A stretch of DNA of 13,032 bases from Desulfosarcina sp. (GTDB lineage Bacteria; Desulfobacterota; Desulfobacteria; Desulfobacterales; Desulfosarcinaceae): assembly GCA_018224455.1 (NCBI GenBank), contig JAGTUY010000262.1, positions 1-13,032 on the forward strand, given 5' to 3'. Every line of letters begins with the position of its first letter. Position 1 is the first letter of the stretch. Made by a program: the position numbers and the translations under genes. This document shows, one piece after another, positions 6,628-13,032 of this stretch. Under the pieces are notes generated by a model. That model was given only the letters and a program-made list of their open reading frames with translations, was not told the origin of the DNA and ran no database searches.

Positions 6628-9179
6628 TGGAAGAATCGGCAGAATATGAACCGCTGATCAACATTTGGACAAACGCGCCGGCCACTTTTCTCATGCAACC
6701 GCCAATCAACCATCAAACCGGCACCATCACCGAACGGCTTCGCGGAATAGTGGATCGTGTCACCTACCACAATGCCGATAATGGTTGGTCGGTCCTTCGC
6801 GTCCTACCGTTCAACAACCCCCACCAGCCGCAAACCGTGATTGTTCACCAGACCCGGGTATTTGCCGGTGCGACCATGGAATTTACCGGTAGCTGGACAG
6901 TCAAACCCAAATATGGCCGGCAATTTAACGCCACCTGTGCCGTAGCGCTCAAACCGGCCACCAGCGCCGCACTGGAGAAGTACCTCGGATCGGGGCTCAT
7001 CAAGGGTGTCGGACCCAAGACGGCCAAAAAAATTGTCAGGCACTTTGACAAAAAAACGCTGGACATTTTCGAAGGGGATATCGCCAGGCTCACCGAGGTT
7101 CCGGGGATTGCAGAAAAAAAACTGGAGACCATCCGTGCAGCCTGGATCGAACACCGTGCCGTCCGTGAGGTCATGATGTTTCTGCAATCCCATGGGATCA
7201 GCACGCTCTATGCGGTTCGGATTTACAAGGCATACGGGGACCAGGCCATCGCCACCGTCACTGAAGACCCGTATCGGCTGGCCAGGGATCTATACGGGAT
7301 CGGTTTTTTTTCAGCGGACAGGGTTGCCCTGAGCATCGGTCTGGAAACCGACAGCCGGCAGCGAATCATGGCGGGGATCAGCCACGTGTTGGCCGCCAGC
7401 AGGGACTTTGGCCACTGCTACCTCACCGAAGCACAAATCCGGGAGCAGACCAATGCGCTGCTGGCCTTGGACGTGAGCGATCGCCTGCCTGCATTGCTCG
7501 ACGACATGAAGGCCGGTGGTATGCTGATGCTACGAGAACGCGAAAACCCCGCAGGCGGCACCGAACGTTGTTATTATTCAAAGACACTCTTTTTTGACGA
7601 GTTGTTTGTGGCCCGCAAAATCGCCCGCATGGACGGGTCGGTTCCCATCGATATGGATCGGGTGCAGCACTGGATCGCCAACTACTGCCGCAGCAGCCGC
7701 ATCCAATTGAGTGACGAGCAGGCGGCGGCTGTCCGGAGTATCGTGGGCAGGCAATTCTCCGTGCTGACCGGCGGCCCCGGGGTGGGCAAGACCACAACGA
7801 CCCTTGTCCTCGTGAAGCTGCTCGAAGCCCTTAACGCGCGGGTGTTGCTGGCCGCTCCCACCGGCCGGGCGGCACAGCGCATGACCGATGTCATCGGCCA
7901 GGAATCGAAGACCATCCACCGGCTGCTGGAATGGCAGCTGGGCCGCTTCAAGAAAAACGAGGAGAATCCCCTCGATGCGGATGTTCTGATCGTGGATGAA
8001 TGCTCCATGCTGGACATCAGCTTGACGGCATCCCTGCTCAAGGCGGTTCCGGAAAGGGGACAGGTTCTTTTCATCGGTGATGCCGACCAGCTGCCTTCGG
8101 TGGGCGCCGGCAATGTCCTGCGGGACGTCATCGCTTCGGGCCGGGTCTCTTGCTTTCGATTGAACCGGATTTTCAGGCAGGCGGAGCAGTCCCTGATCAT
8201 CAATTACGCCCATGCGATCAATCGCGGCGACATGCCATACATCGATTCGCCGTTTAACCGACCGGAGCTATGGACAAACGGTGCCGATTGCTTTTTTATG
8301 GATTCGGCTGAAGCTACCGGGGAGCAGCTGCGTTTTGTATCCAGGGTGAAACGGTTTTATGATGCGCGGCTGTCCGCCGCGGCCCCGGGAGCAGAAGAGA
8401 ATCTTTATGCGTTTCGAATCAGCGAGCCGGTTGTCCCCTATGAGAAAGAACTGACCATCCCCAGGAAATTCGAACACATCGATCTGGATCAGGTGGCTCG
8501 GGCCGGCACTCACGTCGAAGAGCTGGTTTCCGTCCTGAAAAAAATCCACCCCTGGTCTTCACTTCACCATGGTCTGTCGGCGTCCGACGTCGTCAGGAGG
8601 TTGTATGTAGAGTGGGTCCCCAAATATTGCCCGGGCCGTGAAATCCAGATTCTTTCCCCCATGACACGCGGCAGCCTCGGCACCATGAGCCTGAATGCCA
8701 TGATTCAGGAGGCGGCCAATCCTCCGTCAGAGGGCAAACCCCAGCTGAAAATCGGGGAACGTTGCTTCAGAACCGGAGACCGGGTCATCCACCGCAGGAA
8801 TAACTATGACCTGGGTGTCTACAACGGGGACATCGGCGAAATCGTCCGGATCGACAACCAGGCGCTGACCTGCACGGTCTCCTTTTTCCCGGACAGCCGG
8901 ACGGTGGATTATCAGCGGGATGACGTCGTTGAACTGGACCTGGCCTACGCCATTACGATCCACAAATCCCAGGGCAGCGAATTTGAAGTGGTCATCATTC
9001 CGGTGCTCACCCAGCATTTCAAGATGCTCTTCAGAAACCTCCTGTACACCGGCCTGACGCGTGCCCGGCGGCTGGCGGTTATCGTGGGCACCCGCAAAGC
9101 CATGGCCATGGCGGTGAGAAACCAGGACACCAGCCAGCGGCAAACGATGTTGCAGGCACTGTTGACAGGGGGGCAGTGA
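6627..9179 (+). CDS. recD2: RecD2-family ATP-dependent DNA helicase with large inter-motif insertion
   Basis: 850 residues, superfamily 1B 5'-3' DNA helicase. In order: OB-like N-terminus (LRGIVDRVTYHNADNGWSVL, from about 36), tandem helix-hairpin-helix region (about 118-180, GVGPKTAKKI and VPGIAEKKL), Walker A GGPGVGKT (382-389), motif Ia AAPTGRAAQRM, Walker B VDECSM (456-461), motif III GDADQLPS (484-491), RLNRIFRQ, motif V TIHKSQGSEF (777-786) and motif VI TGLTRAR (808-814). All motor motifs are intact. Lacking RecB/RecC, RecD2 enzymes act alone in DNA repair and replication stress. About 118 residues separate CFFMD (555-559) from IQILSPM (673-679), where relatives I know have about 40, so there is an extra segment. 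The ATG at 6627 overlaps the trmO stop; an alternative ATG at 6693 would drop 22 non-conserved residues. A longer reading from 6474 would overlap trmO and is rejected. Confidence 0.92.
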   Translation: MEESAEYEPLINIWTNAPATFLMQPPINHQTGTITERLRGIVDRVTYHNADNGWSVLRVLPFNNPHQPQTVIVHQTRVFAGATMEFTGSWTVKPKYGRQFNATCAVALKPATSAALEKYLGSGLIKGVGPKTAKKIVRHFDKKTLDIFEGDIARLTEVPGIAEKKLETIRAAWIEHRAVREVMMFLQSHGISTLYAVRIYKAYGDQAIATVTEDPYRLARDLYGIGFFSADRVALSIGLETDSRQRIMAGISHVLAASRDFGHCYLTEAQIREQTNALLALDVSDRLPALLDDMKAGGMLMLRERENPAGGTERCYYSKTLFFDELFVARKIARMDGSVPIDMDRVQHWIANYCRSSRIQLSDEQAAAVRSIVGRQFSVLTGGPGVGKTTTTLVLVKLLEALNARVLLAAPTGRAAQRMTDVIGQESKTIHRLLEWQLGRFKKNEENPLDADVLIVDECSMLDISLTASLLKAVPERGQVLFIGDADQLPSVGAGNVLRDVIASGRVSCFRLNRIFRQAEQSLIINYAHAINRGDMPYIDSPFNRPELWTNGADCFFMDSAEATGEQLRFVSRVKRFYDARLSAAAPGAEENLYAFRISEPVVPYEKELTIPRKFEHIDLDQVARAGTHVEELVSVLKKIHPWSSLHHGLSASDVVRRLYVEWVPKYCPGREIQILSPMTRGSLGTMSLNAMIQEAANPPSEGKPQLKIGERCFRTGDRVIHRRNNYDLGVYNGDIGEIVRIDNQALTCTVSFFPDSRTVDYQRDDVVELDLAYAITIHKSQGSEFEVVIIPVLTQHFKMLFRNLLYTGLTRARRLAVIVGTRKAMAMAVRNQDTSQRQTMLQALLTGGQ

Positions 9180-9222
9180 TTGGTTGAACGGCAAACGCCG
9201 AACACAACCAAACAGAAAATAC

Positions 9223-9351
9223 GAATATCCAATGTCGAACAAGGAACCGCAGAATATCGGCAGATCAACGCCTGTCTTTCTATCGTATTGCCATCGCGCA
9301 GCGATTCCGTCCTTGGACATTCGAGATTGGGCATTGGACATTCTGCGGTTC
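9223..9351. repeat. Intergenic repeat element of partly inverted modules
   Basis: The 298-base gap between recD2 and purB holds related words on both strands. GAACCGCAGAATATC (9244-9258) has an inverted partner GACATTCTGCGGTTC (9337-9351), 14 of 15 matching. GAATATCCAATG (9223-9234) has an inverted partner CATTGGACATTC (9332-9343), 11 of 12. TTGGACATTC occurs twice directly (9313-9322 and 9334-9343). A small hairpin ATCGC-GCA-GCGAT sits in the middle (9293-9305). I saw no convincing coding frame here. Words of this kind (GAATATC, CCAATGTCGAAC, AACCGCAGAAT) recall short interspersed repeats in deltaproteobacterial genomes, from memory and unchecked. Confidence 0.65.
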
Positions 9352-9362
9352 GCTTGCCATGT

Positions 9363-9391
9363 TTGACATTGCCGGACCATTTTTCTATAAG
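9363..9391 (+). promoter_or_regulatory. Near-consensus sigma70 promoter for purB
   Basis: TTGACA (9363-9368, perfect -35), 17-base spacer, TATAAG (9386-9391, 5 of 6). Predicted start is near 9398, giving a leader of about 80 bases before purB. It starts 11 bases after the end of the repeat element. No purine riboswitch-like aptamer was recognised in the leader, though I cannot fold it here. Confidence 0.7.
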
Positions 9392-9477
9392 CGGCCTGGA
9401 TCAGAAGACGTTCGACCATCGACGGATCAAAAGCGATTTTTTCCGCCTATCATTTCACGAATAATTGAGGAGGTCCA

Positions 9478-10830
9478 ATGACCCTTTCTCCCTTAACTGC
9501 CGTTTCCCCGGTGGATGGCCGCTACCGGAGGGCTACCGCCCCCCTGTCCGACTATTTCAGCGAAGGTGCCCTGATCCGCTACCGGGTCCGGGTGGAAATC
9601 GAATACTTCATCGCCCTTTGCCGGCTGCCCCTACCCCAGCTGGCGGATATCGAAGCGGCGGTGATCGGCCGTCTGCGAGAATCCTGTCGAGCTTTCACTC
9701 TGGAAGACGCGGCCGCGATCAAGGAGATCGAAAAGACCACCAACCACGATGTCAAGGCGGTGGAGTATTTCGTCAAAGCCACCTTCGACCGGCTGGGCCT
9801 GTCCGCCTATAAAGAATTTATCCATTTCGGCCTTACTTCTCAGGACATCAACAATACGGCCGTACCCCTCTCCCTGAAAGAGGCCTGGCAGGCCGTGATG
9901 TTGCCGGCGCTAGAAGCGACCGTGGCCGACTTGACGACCAAGGCCCGGGAATGGAAGCCGGTGCCCATGCTGGCCCGGACCCATGGCCAGCCCGCTTCAC
10001 CCACCCGGCTGGGGAAGGAGATATACGTGTTCGTGGATCGTCTGGCCCAGCAGATGAAGCTGCTGGAAGCCGTGCCTTTCGCCGCCAAATTCGGCGGCGC
10101 CACAGGGAATTTCAATGCCCACCATGCGGCCTATCCGCATATCGACTGGATTGCTTTCGGCAATCGGCTGGTCAACGAAGGGCTGGGACTGCACCGCTCC
10201 CGGGTAACCACCCAGATCGAACACTATGACCACATGGCCGCTTTTTTCGACGGCGTGAAGCGGATCAACACCATATTGCTGGACCTGTGCCGGGACTTGT
10301 GGACCTACATCTCCATGGACTATTTCAAACAGACCCTCAAAAAGGGTGAGATCGGCTCCTCGGCCATGCCCCACAAGGTCAACCCCATCGACTTCGAGAA
10401 TGCCGAAGGCAACTTGGGGCTGGCCAACGCCCTGCTGGAACACCTCTCGGCCAAGCTTCCGATCTCCCGGCTTCAGCGGGATCTGACCGATTCCACGGTG
10501 ACCCGCAACATCGGGGTTCCGCTGGGTCACACCCTCATCGCCCTCAAATCACTCAAGCGGGGACTGGACAAGCTGATCCTCAATGAGGAGGCGCTGAAAA
10601 AAGACCTCGACAACAACTGGGCCGTGGTGGCCGAAGGCATTCAAACCGTGTTGAGGCGGGAAGGCTACCCCAAACCTTACGAGGCCCTGCTGGCCCTCAC
10701 CCGCACCCACGCGGCGATCGATCAGGCCGCCATTGTCGCCTTTATCGATACCCTGGATGTGGCCGAGCGTGTCAAGAAGGAACTGCTGGCGATTACGCCG
10801 CAGAGCTATACCGGCATTCACGATTTCTAA
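9478..10830 (+). CDS. purB: Adenylosuccinate lyase
   Basis: 450 residues, close to the 456 of the Escherichia coli enzyme, and of the same subtype (opens with LTAVSPVDGRY). It splits fumarate from SAICAR to give AICAR, and from adenylosuccinate to give AMP, in cytoplasmic purine synthesis. Family landmarks: ARTHGQPASPTRLGKE with the active-site histidine (H169), and the fumarase/aspartase-superfamily signature SSAMPHKVNP (294-303), where S295 is at the same number as the catalytic serine of the Escherichia coli enzyme. The KVNPIDFENAEGN continuation is typical of PurB. A strong GAGGAGG precedes the ATG, and a near-consensus promoter lies about 85 bases upstream. Only two bases separate its TAA from the next ATG, so the AAK-GNAT gene is very likely co-transcribed. 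The gene is complete and ordinary. Confidence 0.97.
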   Translation: MTLSPLTAVSPVDGRYRRATAPLSDYFSEGALIRYRVRVEIEYFIALCRLPLPQLADIEAAVIGRLRESCRAFTLEDAAAIKEIEKTTNHDVKAVEYFVKATFDRLGLSAYKEFIHFGLTSQDINNTAVPLSLKEAWQAVMLPALEATVADLTTKAREWKPVPMLARTHGQPASPTRLGKEIYVFVDRLAQQMKLLEAVPFAAKFGGATGNFNAHHAAYPHIDWIAFGNRLVNEGLGLHRSRVTTQIEHYDHMAAFFDGVKRINTILLDLCRDLWTYISMDYFKQTLKKGEIGSSAMPHKVNPIDFENAEGNLGLANALLEHLSAKLPISRLQRDLTDSTVTRNIGVPLGHTLIALKSLKRGLDKLILNEEALKKDLDNNWAVVAEGIQTVLRREGYPKPYEALLALTRTHAAIDQAAIVAFIDTLDVAERVKKELLAITPQSYTGIHDF

Positions 10831-10832
10831 CC

Positions 10833-11846
10833 ATGCCCAAACTCTACCTGAAAGAATATGCGCGGGCCCTTGCCGGCAGGGCGGTCTTTATTGCCTGTCG
10901 AGAGGGCATTCTGCGGGATCACTTCCAGGAGATCATCACCGACATCAAATTCCTGGCTCGCTACGGCGCCCTGACCGTCTTGTTCCACAACATGCCCAAT
11001 CGCTTCGCCAACCAGAAGCTGATTGCCCGGTTGGCGAAGCGGTTGCCGGATACCGCCATTGTCCGGGTTCCCCCGGAGATCGATTTCTACGATGCGGTGC
11101 TCAACCATCAAGAATCCATGTTCAAGGTCATTTTTCTGGAGCGCCGGTATCTGATTGACCACCAGGGGAATAAAATCAACGCCATCACCACCGGCCGGGT
11201 CCTTGAATCGCTGGCGGATTTCGGCGACCTGATCGCCAACGTCAACTTCAAAGGCGCCATGGCGTGCATCTGCCGCAAGATCGAAGCGGGACAGTGTGAC
11301 CGGGTGCACATCCTGGCGGCGGGCAAAAACACCATCAAGCACGAGCTCTTCACCGTGGAAGGGGCGGGCACGCTGATCGCCAACAACTTCCAGGAATCGT
11401 TCCGCCAGGTGCAAACCGACGAAGAGGTGGCGATCGTTCACCGTATTCTTGAGATGTACAAGCGTTCGGGGTTTTTGAAACCGCGCACCAAAGCCTACCT
11501 GAAAAAAAACCGGCACCGGTTTTACGTCACCGCCATCGACGGCATCGTCGTGGGTTGTGTAGAGCAGAAGGCCATCGATGCGCAGACCGTGGAAATGGGG
11601 GCTCTGGCTATATCCACTCGTTTTCGCAACCAGCGGGTGGGTGTGCATACGGTAGAATCTTTCATGGCGCTGATGAAGACACAAGGCTATACGCGCTTTA
11701 TCTCCTTGACCAACAACCCCCGCCTGGAAGCGTTGTACCGTCAGTTGGGTTTCGTACAGGAGAGCCGCCCGGAATACCGGCTCAGGCAGGAGCAGAGCCC
11801 GGATGTGAAGATGTTCTGTAAAATTGATGAACCGGCTAACAATTGA
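10833..11846 (+). CDS. N-acetylglutamate synthase-like fusion: shortened amino-acid-kinase-like domain plus GNAT
   Basis: 337 residues in two parts. Residues 1-185 resemble the amino acid kinase fold of ArgA/ArgB: the closing stretch RVHILAAGKNTIKHELFT (157-174) then EGAGTLI lines up with the end of that fold (R-H-L-x-G...ELFTxEGxGT in ArgB). The N-terminal part lacks the Gly-rich phosphate loop and is about 100 residues shorter than ArgA's domain, so kinase activity is not expected, as in bacterial NAG synthases. Residues 195-337 are a GNAT domain with the acetyl-CoA loop RNQRVGVH (265-272) and LYRQLGF (301-307). Acetylation of glutamate (first step of arginine synthesis) is the leading guess, but ArgA is usually about 440 residues, so another amino acid acceptor is possible. 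No ribosome binding site precedes the ATG, which lies 2 bases after purB, suggesting translational coupling. Its 3' end overlaps the convergent gene by 11 bases. Confidence 0.75.
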   Translation: MPKLYLKEYARALAGRAVFIACREGILRDHFQEIITDIKFLARYGALTVLFHNMPNRFANQKLIARLAKRLPDTAIVRVPPEIDFYDAVLNHQESMFKVIFLERRYLIDHQGNKINAITTGRVLESLADFGDLIANVNFKGAMACICRKIEAGQCDRVHILAAGKNTIKHELFTVEGAGTLIANNFQESFRQVQTDEEVAIVHRILEMYKRSGFLKPRTKAYLKKNRHRFYVTAIDGIVVGCVEQKAIDAQTVEMGALAISTRFRNQRVGVHTVESFMALMKTQGYTRFISLTNNPRLEALYRQLGFVQESRPEYRLRQEQSPDVKMFCKIDEPANN

Positions 11847-12216
11847 GCCCTCCCCACGGCAAGCCGCAGGGAGGGTTCAATGCGTTTTCGATCGCCGCCA
11901 GGATTTCCGAGTGAAGTTCGGGGATATCCGCCAGTTGCCGCATGATGTCGATCATGGCGTCCCAATCGTAGGCAAGGGAATCGGGCTCCGCTGGTTGATG
12001 GGTGTTGACTTTTTCGTGAAGGCTTCCTTCCAGGTACAGCAGGCGGTAGTAGCCTTTTTCGGCTCTGAGTCCCGCTTTTCCCGGTGGACGGTTTTTCGGT
12101 GATCGCGCATCGATGGCGGCTCTAAACGTGGCGGCGATCATTCTAAAAAGGCGCGTTTGTTGTTCGGGGGCTAATGCGACCTGCCGCAGCGCTTCTAAGG
12201 TGTTGTGATCGTTCAA
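11836..12216 (-). CDS. Hypothetical protein, 126 residues, TTG start
   Basis: I do not recognise this protein. The start was chosen at TTG 12216-12214 because GAGGA precedes it by 6 bases on the minus strand; the longer reading from an ATG at 12297 lacks such a site. The protein is soluble, with no signal peptide or membrane segment. A basic Arg/Lys/Pro patch (about 32-52) is followed by a Tyr-rich stretch GYYRLLYLEG (about 55-64), then acidic helices (DWDAMIDIMRQLADIPELHSEILAAIENAL). Codon use (GCC, CTG, ATC, GAA, GGC) is like the neighbours, which argues it is real. It converges on the AAK-GNAT gene, overlapping its stop by 11 bases, and its last codons contain a GC-rich hairpin. A DNA- or protein-binding role would be a guess; no function is claimed. 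Confidence 0.6.
   Translation of the reverse strand: MNDHNTLEALRQVALAPEQQTRLFRMIAATFRAAIDARSPKNRPPGKAGLRAEKGYYRLLYLEGSLHEKVNTHQPAEPDSLAYDWDAMIDIMRQLADIPELHSEILAAIENALNPPCGLPWGGLNC
11848..11875. terminator. GC-rich hairpin between convergent genes
   Basis: CCCTCCC (11848-11854) pairs with GGGAGGG (11869-11875), 7 base pairs, with an inner CGG/CCG extension and a short loop. It begins 2 bases after the stop of the AAK-GNAT gene and lies within the last codons of the opposite gene. No strong T-run follows on either strand (TTCAATGCGTTTT on the plus side), so it may attenuate transcription from both sides rather than act as a classical terminator. Confidence 0.45.
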
Positions 12217-12282
12217 TGTTATCCTCAACCGGTCTGGGTGATGGGCGTCCGAATACTCCCACGAATACGGTGAACACCTACG

Positions 12283-12301
12283 CCCCATGTCTAACATGGT
12301 G
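12283..12301. promoter_or_regulatory. Operator-like inverted repeat between divergent genes
   Basis: CCCCATGT-CTA-ACATGGTG pairs 7 of 8 bases with a 3-base centre. It lies between the divergent hypothetical gene (start 12216) and efpL (start 12381), 26 bases before the efpL -35. It could be a repressor site or chance; no known operator consensus was recognised. Confidence 0.3.
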
Positions 12302-12326
12302 TCTGCTCATTTCAAATTCAACTGTA

Positions 12327-12355
12327 TTGCCCTGAACCCGGATAAGCGATATATA
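12327..12355 (+). promoter_or_regulatory. Candidate promoter for efpL
   Basis: TTGCCC (12327-12332, 4 of 6), 17-base spacer, TATATA (12350-12355, 4 of 6). Predicted start is near 12362, leaving a short leader that contains the AAGGAG site at 12369-12374. Confidence 0.4.
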
Positions 12356-12380
12356 GGCGTCAACATTAAGGAGAACACCA

Positions 12381-12953
12381 TTGCCAAAAGCCAGCAACCT
12401 TCAAAAAGGTCACATCATCAATGTTGACAACCACCCTTACCAGATCAAACAGGTTGACGTCCACACACCATCGGCACGGGGGGCCAACACCCTTTACAAG
12501 GTCCGATACGCTTCGCTGATCACGGGGCAGAAACTGGACCAGACTTACAAGGGCAATGATATCCTGGAAGAGATGGCGGTGGACAAACGCCGGGTGAGCT
12601 TTCTCTACCGGGACCAGAACCTGTACACCTTCATGGACAGTGAAAACTACGAGCAGCATACCCTGTCGGAGGAAACCCTCGAAGGGCAGACCCAATGGCT
12701 GATCGACGGCCTGGAAGGCATCACGGTGCTGCTCAGGGACGGTCTGCCCCTTTGCATCGAACTGCCCCAGACCGTCGATCTGGAAATCGTGGATACCGCT
12801 CCGGTGATGAAGGGTGCCACGGCCACCAACCGCAACAAGCCCGCCACCTTGTCCAACGGGGTATCCGTGCTGGTGCCCGAATACATGACCGCCGGAGAAG
12901 TTGTGCGCGTGAACACGGAGACCGGCCAATACATGACACGGGTAAAAAATTGA
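12381..12953 (+). CDS. efpL: Elongation factor P-like protein EfpL (YeiP)
   Basis: 190 residues, the same length as Escherichia coli YeiP, with three beta-barrel domains: KOW-like N-domain (about 1-65), OB domain and C-terminal OB domain. The decisive feature is the loop TPSARGANTLYK (29-40), matching the SPTARGAATLYK loop of YeiP with arginine R33 at the tip, where true EF-P carries a modified lysine or arginine in a different loop. ELPQTVDLEIVDTAP (about 126-140) and KGATATNRNKPATL (143-156) are shared with YeiP. EfpL binds the ribosome and helps proline-rich stretches through the peptidyl-transfer step, alongside EF-P. The start is TTG, placed by AAGGAG with normal spacing and by alignment of the first residues (MPKA) with YeiP. 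The next gene begins 15 bases after the stop, so the two are likely co-transcribed. Confidence 0.93.
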   Translation: MPKASNLQKGHIINVDNHPYQIKQVDVHTPSARGANTLYKVRYASLITGQKLDQTYKGNDILEEMAVDKRRVSFLYRDQNLYTFMDSENYEQHTLSEETLEGQTQWLIDGLEGITVLLRDGLPLCIELPQTVDLEIVDTAPVMKGATATNRNKPATLSNGVSVLVPEYMTAGEVVRVNTETGQYMTRVKN

Positions 12954-12968
12954 CCAAGGAAGCAATCC

Positions 12969-13032
12969 ATGCCCGACTGCCGACTCACCCACGCGGTAAC
13001 CGATCGTGATGGCATCCTTTTGCTGGATGCAG
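12969..13032 (+). CDS. Start of an unidentified gene, cut by window edge
   Basis: An ATG with AAGGA at a normal distance upstream opens a frame of 21 codons to the window end (MPDCRLTHAVTDRDGILLLD...). It follows efpL by 15 bases in the same direction, so it is probably its operon partner. The fragment is too short to assign; an EF-P-modifying enzyme would be attractive from position but nothing in these residues shows it. Confidence 0.55.
   Translation, partial: MPDCRLTHAVTDRDGILLLDA

Noticed and set aside
9180..9464. Short open frames in the recD2-purB gap
   Set aside because: They read through the inverted repeats and the purB promoter, have Ser/Arg-rich low-complexity products and no ribosome binding site.
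10827..11684. Open frame of 285 codons on the minus strand
   Set aside because: Antisense to the AAK-GNAT gene, which has clear family blocks; no independent support.

Overview
The window is about 13 kb of a moderately GC-rich, gene-dense bacterial chromosome. Gene content and style suggest a Desulfobacterota (deltaproteobacterial, Desulfosarcina/Desulfatitalea-like) organism. The pointers are an AmmeMemoRadiSam-type radical SAM enzyme, a soluble Hanks-type kinase paired with a large signalling protein, a short TrmO, and an EfpL-type elongation factor. The lineage is an inference from gene content, not from a marker gene. No tRNA, rRNA, IS element, phage gene or CRISPR array was seen.

Left half (1-6123), all on the minus strand. 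Read in transcription order it holds: a class I SAM methyltransferase with its own promoter; then, from a strong sigma70-like promoter at 5191-5219, a tight three-gene unit made of an AmrS-like radical SAM enzyme, a PknB-type Ser/Thr kinase, and a 796-residue protein ending in a GGDEF-like domain that has lost its GGDEF signature. The gaps inside the unit are 8 and 7 bases, and each ribosome binding site touches or overlaps the preceding stop codon. Last is a putative Na+/H+ antiporter cut by the left edge of the window.

Middle (6124-9179), plus strand. A divergent intergenic region leads to a short-form TrmO (tRNA t6A methyltransferase) gene. Its TAA overlaps the ATG of a RecD2-family helicase that carries a large extra segment between helicase motifs.

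Right part (9180-13032). A 298-base gap carries a family of partly inverted repeat words and then a near-consensus promoter for purB (adenylosuccinate lyase). Two bases after purB lies a gene for a shortened, apparently non-catalytic amino-acid-kinase-like domain fused to a GNAT domain, resembling N-acetylglutamate synthase. It converges with a minus-strand gene for a 126-residue unknown protein; the two overlap by 11 bases next to a GC-rich hairpin. A TTG-started efpL (yeiP) follows, and finally the first 21 codons of an unidentified gene.

Most genes are housekeeping (nucleotide synthesis, tRNA modification, DNA repair, translation). The least understood parts are the AmrS-kinase-degenerate GGDEF unit, the AAK-GNAT fusion, the RecD2 insertion and the intergenic repeat before purB.
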